Source: Mesorhizobium sp. WSM4313 (lineage in GTDB: Bacteria > Pseudomonadota > Alphaproteobacteria > Rhizobiales > Rhizobiaceae). From it: a stretch of DNA of 64,000 bases. The stretch covers positions 806,001-870,000 of the forward strand of contig NZ_NSFT01000001.1 in the NCBI RefSeq assembly GCF_002294725.1, given 5' to 3'. Shown piece after piece: positions 17,060 to 25,623 of this stretch (position 1 is the stretch's first letter; the number at the start of each line of letters is the position of its first letter). Below the pieces are notes generated by a model. The model saw only the letters and a program-made list of their open reading frames with translations, made no database searches and was not told where the DNA came from. Both the position numbers and the translations under genes were made by a program.

Positions 17060-17950
17060 ATGAGCGGCGAGCAGCATGATTTCAGCCATCTCGACCGCGC
17101 CGGCCGCGCCACGGCTGGCGTGGCGCGCAGCCCGCGCCTCGCAGTCATGCTCACGATCGGTATCGGCATCGCCCTTGCGTGGTTGCTTCTCGGCGCAATG
17201 GCGATACGCGGCGCTGAAGGCAACCCCGTCGGCGCCCCCGGCGATATGCTGCTGAAAAATCTGCCGGGCCTGCCGTTGCCGGATTTTCTCGACCGGTTCT
17301 TCGCTCTTTGCCTCGCGCCGGCGCCGCTTGCCGGCCTGGCCGGCCTGCAAGCGGCGGCGCTTGTGCTGATGTGGTTCCTGATGGCCGTGGCGACGATGTT
17401 GCCTTCGGCGGCGCCGCTGATCCGCACCTATTGCGAAATCGCCGACACGGCGAGGATCAAAGGCGAACCAGTCGTTCATCCGTTGGTGCTTGTCGCCGGA
17501 TACCTCGCCACATGGCTCGGCGCATCCGTGGGTTTCAGCGTGCTGACGCTCGCGGTGTACGCATTTGCCGGTTCCGGCCGGATGCTCGACCCCGCCGTCG
17601 GGCTTGCCGGCGCTATCGCGCTGCTTGTCGCCGGCCTCTATCAATTCAGCGGCCTGAAACAGGCATGCCTGGAAAAGTGCCGCAATCCGTTCTCGATCCT
17701 GTTCGCCAGGTGGAGCGCGAAACCAGGCCGCATCTTCCGGCTCGGCCTGGAACAGGGCGTCTGGTGCCTCGGTTGCTGCTGGGCGCTGATGCTGGTGATG
17801 TTTGCGGTCGGGGCGATGAACGTCTTCTGGATGGCACTGATCGGCCTGTTCACGCTGATCGAAAGACAGACCGCCGGCAGGGTGGCCAGCCGTGTTGCCG
17901 GTGCGATACTGCTTGTGTGGGCGGCTGCCCTGCTATTAGTTTCGGCGTGA
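17060..17950 (+). CDS. DUF2182 multi-pass membrane protein
   Basis: A 296-residue protein with six to seven membrane helices. Two Cys-containing signatures of DUF2182 are present: YQFSGLKQACLEKCRNP near residue 195 and EQGVWCLGCCWALM near 233. The Cys pairs suggest metal or redox chemistry in the membrane; no function is established that I know of. ATG 17060 is chosen over a longer frame starting inside the divergent gene. It is followed 11 bases later by a DUF1326 gene, a common partnership that points to a joint function. Confidence 0.85.
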   Translation: MSGEQHDFSHLDRAGRATAGVARSPRLAVMLTIGIGIALAWLLLGAMAIRGAEGNPVGAPGDMLLKNLPGLPLPDFLDRFFALCLAPAPLAGLAGLQAAALVLMWFLMAVATMLPSAAPLIRTYCEIADTARIKGEPVVHPLVLVAGYLATWLGASVGFSVLTLAVYAFAGSGRMLDPAVGLAGAIALLVAGLYQFSGLKQACLEKCRNPFSILFARWSAKPGRIFRLGLEQGVWCLGCCWALMLVMFAVGAMNVFWMALIGLFTLIERQTAGRVASRVAGAILLVWAAALLLVSA

Positions 17951-17961
17951 GGGAGAATTCG

Positions 17962-18576
17962 ATGACCGACCAAAGCTGGGCAATGAAAGGGGAGCTGGTA
18001 CTCTCTTGCAATTGCACGGTTTTCTGTCCCTGCGTGCTGTCGCTTGGCAGCCATCCGCCGACCGAGGGCTATTGCCAGACATGGGCAGGCTTCCGCATCG
18101 ATGCGGGCCATTTCGGCGAGGTCGAATTGTCGGGCCTCAATCTCGGCCTGATCATGGAAATTCCCGGCTATATGAGCCGCGGCAACTGGACGGCCGGCCT
18201 GTTCATCGACAAGCGCGCCTCGATCTATGCGGCGAAGGCGCTAACCAAGATCTTCACCGGCAAGGCCGGCGGCACCACCTCGCTGTTGTCGATCCTCGTC
18301 GGGAAATTCCTCGGCGTCGAGCAGGTGCCGATCACCTACGAGACGCGCGACAAGACGCGCGTTTTCCAGATTCCCAAGATTATCGACGGCGCAGTGACGC
18401 CCATTCCCGGCAAGGACCGTGAGAAAGATACGGTGATCGCCAATTCGGAATATTGGATCGCGCCGGAAATCATCGTGGCGAAGTCCGACAAGAGCAAGAT
18501 GCGCGCCTTCGGCCGCAACTGGAATTTCGCCGGCCGCTCGGCCGAAATCTGCAAGCTGGACTGGCGGGGACCGTGA
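17962..18576 (+). CDS. DUF1326-domain protein
   Basis: A 204-residue soluble protein beginning MTDQSWAMKGELVLSCNC. The DUF1326 signature is a Cys-rich N terminus, here CNCTVFCPCVLSLGS followed by GYCQTW, giving five Cys within about 25 residues and a likely metal site. DUF1326 and DUF2182 genes are often adjacent, as here. A GGGAG ribosome binding site precedes the ATG. Its stop overlaps the GTG start of pcs by four bases (GTGA), so translation is coupled to phosphatidylcholine synthase. Confidence 0.85.
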   Translation: MTDQSWAMKGELVLSCNCTVFCPCVLSLGSHPPTEGYCQTWAGFRIDAGHFGEVELSGLNLGLIMEIPGYMSRGNWTAGLFIDKRASIYAAKALTKIFTGKAGGTTSLLSILVGKFLGVEQVPITYETRDKTRVFQIPKIIDGAVTPIPGKDREKDTVIANSEYWIAPEIIVAKSDKSKMRAFGRNWNFAGRSAEICKLDWRGP

Positions 18577-19391
18577 GCAAGAACACAAGGGCCGGCAAGG
18601 CAGCAAAGAAGATCGCGCAACGGATCCCATTGCCGAAGAAGAAGGTGACGTGGCCGCAGGCGCGCGCGTTCTCCGTGCATCTGCTCACTGCGTCGGGATC
18701 GTTCCTTGCCTTCCTGTCGCTGGTCGCGGCGAGCGAGCAACGCTGGACGGCGATGTTCTGGTGGCTGGGGCTGGCGCTGTTCGTCGATGGTATCGACGGT
18801 CCGATCGCCAGGAAGCTCGAGGTCAAGGAAATCCTGCCGACATGGTCGGGCGAACTCCTCGACAACATTATCGACTACGTCACTTACGTGCTCATCCCGG
18901 CCTTCGCGCTCTATCAGCGCGGCTTCATGGGCGAGAATCTGTCCTTCCTGTCGGCGGCCATCATCGTCGTCTCCAGCGCGATCTACTATGCCGACACCGG
19001 CATGAAGACGAAGGAGAACTTCTTCAAAGGGTTTCCCGTCGTCTGGAATATGGTGGTGTTCACGCTCTTCGTCATTGAGCCTGGGCAATGGGTGTCTTTC
19101 GCCGTGGTGGTGGTTGCCGGCATTTTGACCTTCGTGCCGATCAACTTCATTCATCCGGTGCGTGTGGTGCGGCTGAGGCCGGTCAACCTCTTTATGACGC
19201 TTTTGTGGTGCGCCTTTGGCGCGCTGGCGCTGGCGCAGGCAGCACTTGCCGCCTTCTATGACAAGATCGGCGTGCTGGGAGAGCAGGTCAGCAACTTCAC
19301 CAAGATCGGCATCACGATCACCGGCCTCTATCTCGCCTGCATCGGAGGCATCATGCAGATGTTTCCCAATCTGGGCGCCAAGAAGTCCTGA
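18573..19391 (+). CDS. pcs: Phosphatidylcholine synthase
   Basis: A 272-residue membrane enzyme that makes phosphatidylcholine from CDP-diacylglycerol and choline, the rhizobial Pcs pathway. The CDP-alcohol phosphotransferase motif is present in its Pcs form: DGPIAR, then G, D and D in WSGELLDNIIDYVTYV. About eight membrane helices follow, with AIYYADTGMKTKENFFKGFP and NFIHPVRVVRLRP conserved in Pcs. The N-terminal 25 residues are basic (KAAKKIAQRIPLPKKK) and longer than in Sinorhizobium Pcs as I recall it. GTG 18573 overlaps the previous stop; the longer upstream frame lies inside the DUF1326 gene. Confidence 0.95.
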   Translation: MSKNTRAGKAAKKIAQRIPLPKKKVTWPQARAFSVHLLTASGSFLAFLSLVAASEQRWTAMFWWLGLALFVDGIDGPIARKLEVKEILPTWSGELLDNIIDYVTYVLIPAFALYQRGFMGENLSFLSAAIIVVSSAIYYADTGMKTKENFFKGFPVVWNMVVFTLFVIEPGQWVSFAVVVVAGILTFVPINFIHPVRVVRLRPVNLFMTLLWCAFGALALAQAALAAFYDKIGVLGEQVSNFTKIGITITGLYLACIGGIMQMFPNLGAKKS

Positions 19392-19412
19392 TCCTGGATC
19401 AGGATATTTTTG
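19386..19412 (+). terminator. Terminator overlapping the pcs stop
   Basis: TCCTGATC-CTG-GATCAGGA is a perfect eight-pair stem followed by TATTTTTGG. The stop codon of pcs is inside the left arm. Confidence 0.7.
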
Positions 19413-19446
19413 GCTGAATGGTCATCCTGGCCCTAGCTGTATATCG

Positions 19447-19490
19447 GCGCATGATTTTCCGAAAATCGGTTCTCCCTTTCGCAATCATGT
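19447..19490. repeat. Rhizobial-type intergenic palindromic repeat
   Basis: The block begins GCGCATGATTTTCCGAAAAT and ends CGCAATCATG, with ATGATT/AATCAT arms. From memory this type occurs many times in Mesorhizobium and related genomes; that number cannot be checked here. A shorter related piece with GCGAAAAATCGAAAACCGAT lies near 1875. Confidence 0.5.
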
Positions 19491-19528
19491 TTCCAGATTT
19501 GTGCACTTACCCTTCAGAGAGTTGAGCG

Positions 19529-20506
19529 ATGTCTAAGGCAATCCGCATCCACGCCCATGGCGGCCCCGAAGTCCTGGCCTATGAAGACGCCGACCCCGGC
19601 CAGCCGGGAGAAGGTCAGATCCTGGTCGGGCACACGGCAATCGGCCTCAACTTCATCGACGTCTACTATCGCTCCGGGCTTTATCCGCCACTTGGCGGTT
19701 TTCCGCTGATCCCAGGCGGCGAGGCAGCGGGCGTCGTGCTGGCGCTCGGCCCCGGCGTCGACTGGCTGAAGCCCGGCGACCGCATCGCCTATGCCGTCAA
19801 TGTCGGGGCTTACGCTGAGCAACGGGTGATCGCGGCCGACCGTGTGGTTAAAGTGCCGGACGGTATCGGCGACGAGCAAGCGGCGGCGATGATGCTGAAG
19901 GGCATGACGGCCGAATACCTCTTGCGCCGCACCTTTCCCGTCAAGGCGGGCGACACGATCCTCTACCATGCAGCCGCAGGCGGCGTCGGCCTGATCCTCG
20001 GGCAATGGGCAAAGCATCTCGGCGCGACCGTGATCGGCACCGCGAGTTCCGCCGACAAGATCGAACTTGCGCGGGCGCATGGGTTCGATCACGTCATCAA
20101 CTACAAAGAGCAGGATTTCGTCGCCGGCGTCGAGGCGCTGACGGGCGGGAAGAAATGCGACGTCGTCTACGATTCCGTCGGCGCCGACACTTTTCCGGCA
20201 TCGCTCGATTGCCTGCGGCCGCTCGGCATGTTCGTCAGCTTCGGCCAGTCGTCGGGGCCGATCCCGCCTTTCTCGATATCGCTGCTGGCGCAGAAAGGCT
20301 CGCTCTATGCGACCCGGCCGACGCTCTTCGTCTACAATGCCAGGCGCGAGGATCTGGTGAAGTCGGCCGAAGCGCTTTTCGACGTGGTCAAGAGCGGCGC
20401 CGTCGAGATCAAGATCAACCAGCGCTATGCGCTGAAGGATGCTGCAAAGGCGCAAGCGGATCTCGAGGCCCGCAAGACGACGGGAACGACCGTCCTCATT
20501 CCCTAA
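19529..20506 (+). CDS. NADPH:quinone oxidoreductase, zinc-independent MDR family
   Basis: A 325-residue medium-chain dehydrogenase/reductase. The substrate domain has NFIDVYYRSGLYPP near residue 45, a QOR hallmark, and PGGEAAGVV. The nucleotide fold has AAAGGVGLILGQWAKHLGA near 150, and YDSVGADTF follows. The zinc-binding residues of alcohol dehydrogenases are absent. It reduces quinones with NADPH in the cytosol. It stands alone, with repeats on both sides and its own promoter likely in 19413-19528. Confidence 0.92.
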   Translation: MSKAIRIHAHGGPEVLAYEDADPGQPGEGQILVGHTAIGLNFIDVYYRSGLYPPLGGFPLIPGGEAAGVVLALGPGVDWLKPGDRIAYAVNVGAYAEQRVIAADRVVKVPDGIGDEQAAAMMLKGMTAEYLLRRTFPVKAGDTILYHAAAGGVGLILGQWAKHLGATVIGTASSADKIELARAHGFDHVINYKEQDFVAGVEALTGGKKCDVVYDSVGADTFPASLDCLRPLGMFVSFGQSSGPIPPFSISLLAQKGSLYATRPTLFVYNARREDLVKSAEALFDVVKSGAVEIKINQRYALKDAAKAQADLEARKTTGTTVLIP

Positions 20507-20570
20507 AGCGCTTCACGGAAGCGGCGTACCGCTCTATCGCAAATTCCGGACGGAAAACCGCTTTACACCC
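20507..20570. repeat. Diverged copy of the intergenic repeat seen at 27973-28075
   Basis: Directly after the quinone reductase stop. It shares TTCACGGAA, ACCGCTCTATC and ATTCCGGACGG blocks in the same order as the longer copy, with the middle shortened. Confidence 0.6.
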
Positions 20571-20802
20571 TTCGGCACGGTGCTCTTTCGGGCTGCCTTG
20601 TTTTTCAGCGGCTTGCCGAGCCCGAAGGCACGGCTTGCCTGAAAAGGGATGCGGATTTTGCCGTTGTTCTCAAGAGATCTATCTTAGCCCTTGAGTTTCC
20701 GCTGAAATTCTTGAAGCTCTTTCAAGTCGGGTGCTGCTTTCCGACTGGAGCCGGCCGCGCATACCATGCTTTCGGGAACACAGAACATATCTGGGAAGCC
20801 GG
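20571..20802. other. Intergenic region before the nucleoside ABC transporter operon
   Basis: It holds an eight-base inverted repeat TTCGGGCT/AGCCCGAA (about 20587-20626) flanking a GC-rich loop, then an AT-richer stretch that should include the operon promoter. No credible reading frame. Confidence 0.35.
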
Positions 20803-22380
20803 ATGGGAGGCACTGTGAGTGCAAATCATGACAGGGCGAACCTGCTCGAGGTTCGCGGCCTAACCAAGATATTCGGCACGCTGACGGCGTGCGATCACAT
20901 CGATCTCAACATCGCAAAAGGCGAGATCCACGCGCTGCTCGGCGAGAACGGCGCCGGCAAGTCGACGCTGGTCAAGATGCTGTTCGGATCGCTCGAGCCG
21001 AACTCAGGCGAGATCTTCTGGGACGGCAAGCCGGTCAAGATTACCAGCCCGGGCGCGGCCAAGAAGCTCGGCATCGGCATGGTGTTCCAGCATTTCTCGC
21101 TGTTTGAAGCGCTGACGGCGGCCGAGAACATCGCGCTTTCGCTCAATGACGGCTCGCCGATCAGCAGCATCGCGGCGAAGGCGAGGGCATTGTCCTACAG
21201 CTACGGCCTGCCGCTCGATCCGGACTCGCTGGTCGGAGATCTTTCCGTCGGCGAACGCCAGCGCATCGAGATCATCCGCTGCCTCCTGCAGACGCCGCAG
21301 CTCATCATCCTCGACGAGCCCACCTCGGTGCTGACGCCGCAGGAGGCCGACAAGCTGTTCGAGACGCTGGAGCGCCTGCGCTCGGAAGGCAAATCGATCC
21401 TCTACATCTCGCACCGGCTGGAAGAGGTCAAACGCATCTGCGACCGCGCCACGGTGCTTCGCCACGGCAAGGTCGTCGGCCACTGCAATCCACGTGAGGA
21501 GACGGCCGCATCGCTTGCCCGCATGATGGTCGGAAGCGAGGTGAAGGCGGTGGTGCGTGCGCCGGCGGAAGGCATCGAAACGGCGCCGGCGCTGCTGGAA
21601 ATCCGCAGCCTCAGCCGCAAGCCGGCGACGCCGTTCGCCATCCCACTGAGGAACATCAATCTCACCGTACGTGCCGGCGAAGTGATCGGCATCGCGGGTG
21701 TGGCCGGCAACGGCCAGGGCGAGTTCTTCGAATCCGTCTCCGGCGAAGTGCTGCAGCAGGATACCGGTTCCGTGCGCATTCGCGGCAAGGACGCCGGCGG
21801 CCTTTCGATCACCGGCCGGCGGCTGATGGGAGCCGCCTTCGTGCCGGAAGAGCGTCTCGGCCATGGCGCAGCACCCCGCATGAAGCTTTCGGAGAACCTG
21901 CTTCTGTCTCGTCACGCCACCGACGGCAAGGCTTTCGTCGGTTCGGGCGGCACGGTGAAGAACGGCGCGGTTTACAGCGCTGCCCAGCGCATCATTAAAG
22001 CCATGGACGTGCGCAAGAGCGCGCCCGATCCGGAGGCCGCCGCATTGTCGGGCGGCAATCTGCAGAAATTCATTGTCGGCCGCGAGCTCGACCGCAAGCC
22101 GAGCGTCATGATCGTCAACCAGCCGACCTGGGGCGTCGACGCCGGTGCTGCCGCTCATATCCGCCAGGCCCTGATCGAGCTTGCCCGCAGCGGCTCCGCT
22201 GTCTTGGTCATCAGCCAGGACCTCGACGAATTGTTCGAGCTGTCGGACGCAATCGCCGTCATGCACAACGGCGAATTGTCGACGCCGCTGCCGATTGCCG
22301 AGGCAACTTTCGAGAAGGTCGGCCTGTTGATGGGCGGCGCCGAGCCCGGCCATGCCGAACACAGCTTGGAGGTCGCATGA
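20803..22380 (+). CDS. ABC transporter ATP-binding protein, BMP/nucleoside type
   Basis: A 525-residue double ATPase of the sugar/nucleoside importer class. The first half has Walker A GENGAGKSTLVKML near residue 47 and signature LSVGERQRIEI; the second half has the usual degenerate Walker A region GVAGNGQGEFFE and signature LSGGNLQKF. This layout, with the partners downstream, matches nucleoside importers such as NupA/YufO. The ATG at 20803 and the GTG at 20815 (after GGGAGG) are both plausible starts. Its stop overlaps the permease start (ATGA). Confidence 0.92.
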   Translation: MGGTVSANHDRANLLEVRGLTKIFGTLTACDHIDLNIAKGEIHALLGENGAGKSTLVKMLFGSLEPNSGEIFWDGKPVKITSPGAAKKLGIGMVFQHFSLFEALTAAENIALSLNDGSPISSIAAKARALSYSYGLPLDPDSLVGDLSVGERQRIEIIRCLLQTPQLIILDEPTSVLTPQEADKLFETLERLRSEGKSILYISHRLEEVKRICDRATVLRHGKVVGHCNPREETAASLARMMVGSEVKAVVRAPAEGIETAPALLEIRSLSRKPATPFAIPLRNINLTVRAGEVIGIAGVAGNGQGEFFESVSGEVLQQDTGSVRIRGKDAGGLSITGRRLMGAAFVPEERLGHGAAPRMKLSENLLLSRHATDGKAFVGSGGTVKNGAVYSAAQRIIKAMDVRKSAPDPEAAALSGGNLQKFIVGRELDRKPSVMIVNQPTWGVDAGAAAHIRQALIELARSGSAVLVISQDLDELFELSDAIAVMHNGELSTPLPIAEATFEKVGLLMGGAEPGHAEHSLEVA

Positions 22381-23507
22381 TGCGCATCGAACTTGTCAAA
22401 CGCCCGCAGCGCTCGGCGCTGTTCTCGATGCTGTCGCCTTTCATCGCCTTCGCGCTGACGATCATTGCCGGCGCCATCATGTTTGCGCTGCTCGGCGTCA
22501 ATCCGCTCAACGCCTTCGAGATCTATTTCGTCGAGCCGATCAGCCAGGTCTGGCAGTTGCATGAGCTCGCGATCAAGGCAGCGCCGCTGATCCTGATCGC
22601 GGTCGGCCTGTCGGTCTGCTACAAGGCCAACATCTGGAACATCGGCGCCGAAGGCCAGTTCATTTTCGGCGCGATCTTCGGCTCGATCATCCCGGTGCTG
22701 TTCCCGCAATTCGAAGGCCCGCTGGTGATCCCGCTGATGCTTTTGCTGGGCATGTTCGGCGGCGCCTTCTACGCATCGATCCCGGCGCTTCTGAAGACGC
22801 GCTTCAGCACCAATGAGATCCTCACCAGCCTGATGCTGGTCTATGTCGCGCAGCTTTTCCTCGACTGGCTGGTGCGCGGCCCCTGGCGCGATCCGCAAGG
22901 CCACGGCTTCCCGCAAACCATCCAGTTCGGCGATTCCGCCGTGCTGCCTGAGTTGATGCCGGATGCCGGCCGCGCCAATTGGGGTTTCGTCTTCGCGCTG
23001 GTCGCCGCGGTAGCAATCTGGCTGATGATGAGCCGCATGCTGAAAGGGTTCGAGGTCCGCGTGCTGGGTTCAAGCCCAAGGGCAGGGCGCTTTGCCGGCT
23101 TCGGCTTCAACAAGATGGTGTTCTTCGCCTTCCTTCTGTCCGGGGCGCTGGCCGGTCTGGCAGGCATCTCGGAAGTCTCCGGCGCCATCGGCCAGTTGCA
23201 GCCGGTGATCTCGCCCGGCTACGGCTTCACCGCCATCATCGTCGCCTTCCTTGGGCGCCTCAATCCGCTGGGCATCGTCGCGGCGGGCCTGGTGCTGGCG
23301 CTGACCTATCTCGGCGGCGAGGCGGTGCAGAGCGCGCTCGGCATCTCCGACAAGGTGGCGCGCGTCTTCCAGGGCATGCTTCTGTTCTTCGTGCTCGGCT
23401 GCGACACGCTCATCCACTACCGCATCCGCCTGATCGGCATGGCGCTGACGAAGTCGAAGGGCGCGGCGCAGCTCGAAGCAGCGCCCAAGCTCGGGGAGGC
23501 CCGCTGA
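22377..23507 (+). CDS. ABC transporter permease, nucleoside type (first subunit)
   Basis: A 376-residue inner-membrane protein with about nine hydrophobic helices and the BPD_transp_2 pattern: NIWNIGAEGQFIFGAIFGS near residue 83 and GFTAIIVAFLGRLNP near 282. It pairs with the next gene to form the channel of a BMP-family importer. The start overlaps the ATPase gene by four bases and its stop shares a base with the next start. Confidence 0.92.
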   Translation: MMRIELVKRPQRSALFSMLSPFIAFALTIIAGAIMFALLGVNPLNAFEIYFVEPISQVWQLHELAIKAAPLILIAVGLSVCYKANIWNIGAEGQFIFGAIFGSIIPVLFPQFEGPLVIPLMLLLGMFGGAFYASIPALLKTRFSTNEILTSLMLVYVAQLFLDWLVRGPWRDPQGHGFPQTIQFGDSAVLPELMPDAGRANWGFVFALVAAVAIWLMMSRMLKGFEVRVLGSSPRAGRFAGFGFNKMVFFAFLLSGALAGLAGISEVSGAIGQLQPVISPGYGFTAIIVAFLGRLNPLGIVAAGLVLALTYLGGEAVQSALGISDKVARVFQGMLLFFVLGCDTLIHYRIRLIGMALTKSKGAAQLEAAPKLGEAR

Positions 23508-24427
23508 TGGACATCACCATCAACATCCTTTTGACCATCGCGACCGCGGCGACGCCGCTTCTGATCGCGGCGATCGGCGAGCTGGTTGTCGAGCGCTCGG
23601 GCGTGCTCAATCTCGGCGTCGAGGGTATGATGATCATGGGCGCCGTCGGCGGCTTCGGCGCCGGCTATCTCACCGGGTCGCCGTGGATCGGCCTGCTCGC
23701 GGCTATCATCGTCGGCGCGCTGTTCTCGCTGCTGTTCGCCGTCATGACGCTGTCGCTCGCGACCAACCAGGTGGCGACCGGCCTGTCGCTGACGCTGCTC
23801 GGCCTCGGTCTCTCCGGCATGATTGGCACCAGCTTCGTCGGCCAGCCGGGTGTGAGATTGCCTAATTTGGACATCCCGGGGATCAGCTCGATCCCGGTGG
23901 TCGGCAAGCTGGTCTTCGGCCAGGACCCGGTCTTCTACATCTCGATCGCGCTGACCGCGGCGGTGATGTGGTTCCTGTTCAAGACGCGCACGGGCCTGAC
24001 GCTGCGCTCGATCGGCGACAGCCATACCTCGGCGCATGCGCTCGGCATCAAGGTCATCCGCTACCGCTATCTCGCAGTGATCTTCGGCGGCGCCTGCGCC
24101 GGCCTTGCCGGCGGGCACCTGTCGCTGGTCTACACGCCGCAATGGGTGGAGAACATGAGCGCGGGCCGCGGCTGGATCGCGCTGGCGCTGGTGGTGTTCG
24201 CTTCCTGGCGTCCGTGGCGGGTGCTGGCCGGGGCCTATATCTTCGGCGCGGTATGGATCGGCCAGCTTCATGCACAGGCTTTTGGCATTCCGGTGCCTTC
24301 GCAGTTTCTTTCTTCGCTGCCCTATCTGGCAACCATCGTGGTTCTCGTTCTAATCTCGCGCAACAAGCGGCTGACGATGATGAACACGCCGGCTTCGTTG
24401 GGGCAGCCATTTGTTCCGGATCGTTGA
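23507..24427 (+). CDS. ABC transporter permease, nucleoside type (second subunit)
   Basis: A 306-residue permease with the conserved GVLNLGVEGMMIMGAVGGF near residue 32 and about eight helices. ALGIKVIRYRYLAVIFGGACAGLAG is the family's C-terminal coupling region. TGATG overlap with the first permease sets the start at 23507. The longer open frame is antisense-like arginine-rich sequence and not coding. Confidence 0.92.
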   Translation: MDITINILLTIATAATPLLIAAIGELVVERSGVLNLGVEGMMIMGAVGGFGAGYLTGSPWIGLLAAIIVGALFSLLFAVMTLSLATNQVATGLSLTLLGLGLSGMIGTSFVGQPGVRLPNLDIPGISSIPVVGKLVFGQDPVFYISIALTAAVMWFLFKTRTGLTLRSIGDSHTSAHALGIKVIRYRYLAVIFGGACAGLAGGHLSLVYTPQWVENMSAGRGWIALALVVFASWRPWRVLAGAYIFGAVWIGQLHAQAFGIPVPSQFLSSLPYLATIVVLVLISRNKRLTMMNTPASLGQPFVPDR

Positions 24428-24478
24428 CAACAACAAAAAGACGGGAAGCTCCAAGGCTTAACTCAGAGAGGTAACACA

Positions 24479-25546
24479 ATGAAAAAACTGCTTATTGCGT
24501 TGATGACCACGGCCGCGGCCATGTCCCTGGCGGCAACCGCCCAGGCCGCCGACAAGCTCAAGGCCTGCTGGGTCTACACGGGTCCGATCGGCGACTTCGG
24601 CTACTCCTATCAGCACGACCAAGGCCGGCTCGAAGTCGAGAAGGCGCTCGGCGACAAGGTCGAGACCGCCTATCTCGAAAACGTCTCGGAGGGTCCCGAC
24701 GCCGACCGCGCTTTCGAACGCCTGGCGCGCGAGAAGTGCAAGATCATCTTCGGCACCTCCTTCGGCTTCATGGATGCAGAAGTGAAGGTCGCCAAGAAGT
24801 TTCCCAAGGTGATGTTCGAGCATGCTACCGGCTTCAAGACCGGCGACAATCTCGGCATCTACAACGCCCGCTTCTATGAAGGCCGCTATGTGCTCGGCCA
24901 GATCGCGGCCAAGGAATCGAAGAAGGGCCTCGCCGGCTACATCGTTTCCTTCCCGATCCCGGAAGTGGTGATGGGCATCAATTCCTTCATGCTCGGCGCG
25001 CAGTCGGTCAATCCCGACTTCAAGGTGAAGATTGTGTGGGTGAATTCCTGGTTCGATCCCGGCAAGGAAGCCGACGCCGCCAAGGCGCTGTTCGACCAGG
25101 GCGCCGATATCATCGTCCAGCACACCGACTCGACCGCCGCTCTGCAGGTCGCGGAGGAGCGCAAGCTGCACGGCTTCGGCCAGTCATCCGACATGATCAA
25201 GTTTGCACCGCACGCGCAGCTGACCTCGCTGACCGACGAATGGGGCCCGTATTACATCAGCCGCGTCCAGGCGGCGCTCGACGGCACCTGGAAGCCTGAC
25301 AATGTCTGGCTCGGCATCAAGGACGGCGCCGTCAAGCTCGCCCCCTACACCAACATGCCTGACGACGTGAAGGCGATGGCCGAGGCGACCGAGAAGAAGA
25401 TCGCCGGCGGCTGGAACCCCTTCACCGGACCTGTCTCCAAGCAGGATGGTTCGCCCTGGCTGAAGGACGGCGAGGTCGCCGACGACGGCACGCTGCTCGG
25501 CATGAATTTCTACGTCAAGGGCATCGACGACAAGCTGCCGCAGTAA
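24479..25546 (+). CDS. BMP-family ABC substrate-binding protein
   Basis: A 355-residue periplasmic protein with a Sec signal (MKKLLIALMTTAAAMSLAATAQAA, no lipobox Cys at the cleavage site). It has the Bmp/PnrA pattern: GPIGDFGYSYQHDQG near residue 36, IFGTSFGFMDA near 94, and QHTDSTAALQVAEE near 213. Members bind nucleosides or related purine compounds. GAGAGGT precedes the ATG. The 51-base gap after the permease contains TTGACA at 24424, so this abundant component may have its own promoter. A bidirectional terminator follows. Confidence 0.93.
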   Translation: MKKLLIALMTTAAAMSLAATAQAADKLKACWVYTGPIGDFGYSYQHDQGRLEVEKALGDKVETAYLENVSEGPDADRAFERLAREKCKIIFGTSFGFMDAEVKVAKKFPKVMFEHATGFKTGDNLGIYNARFYEGRYVLGQIAAKESKKGLAGYIVSFPIPEVVMGINSFMLGAQSVNPDFKVKIVWVNSWFDPGKEADAAKALFDQGADIIVQHTDSTAALQVAEERKLHGFGQSSDMIKFAPHAQLTSLTDEWGPYYISRVQAALDGTWKPDNVWLGIKDGAVKLAPYTNMPDDVKAMAEATEKKIAGGWNPFTGPVSKQDGSPWLKDGEVADDGTLLGMNFYVKGIDDKLPQ

Positions 25547-25570
25547 GCGGCAAATCGCTGAACCGAAACG

Positions 25571-25598
25571 AAAAAGGGCGCCCCAGGCGCCCTTTTTT
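25571..25598. terminator. Bidirectional terminator between the binding-protein gene and rimO
   Basis: GGGCGCC-CCA-GGCGCCC is flanked by AAAAA on the left and TTTTTT on the right, so it ends transcripts arriving from both strands. Confidence 0.95.
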
Positions 25599-25623
25599 AA
25601 GCTGCGTGGGTACGCGTGGGCTG

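Noticed and set aside
18241-19154. Long minus-strand frames opposite DUF1326 and pcs
   Set aside because: High GC gives long open shadows; the plus-strand products have clear family motifs and coupled starts.
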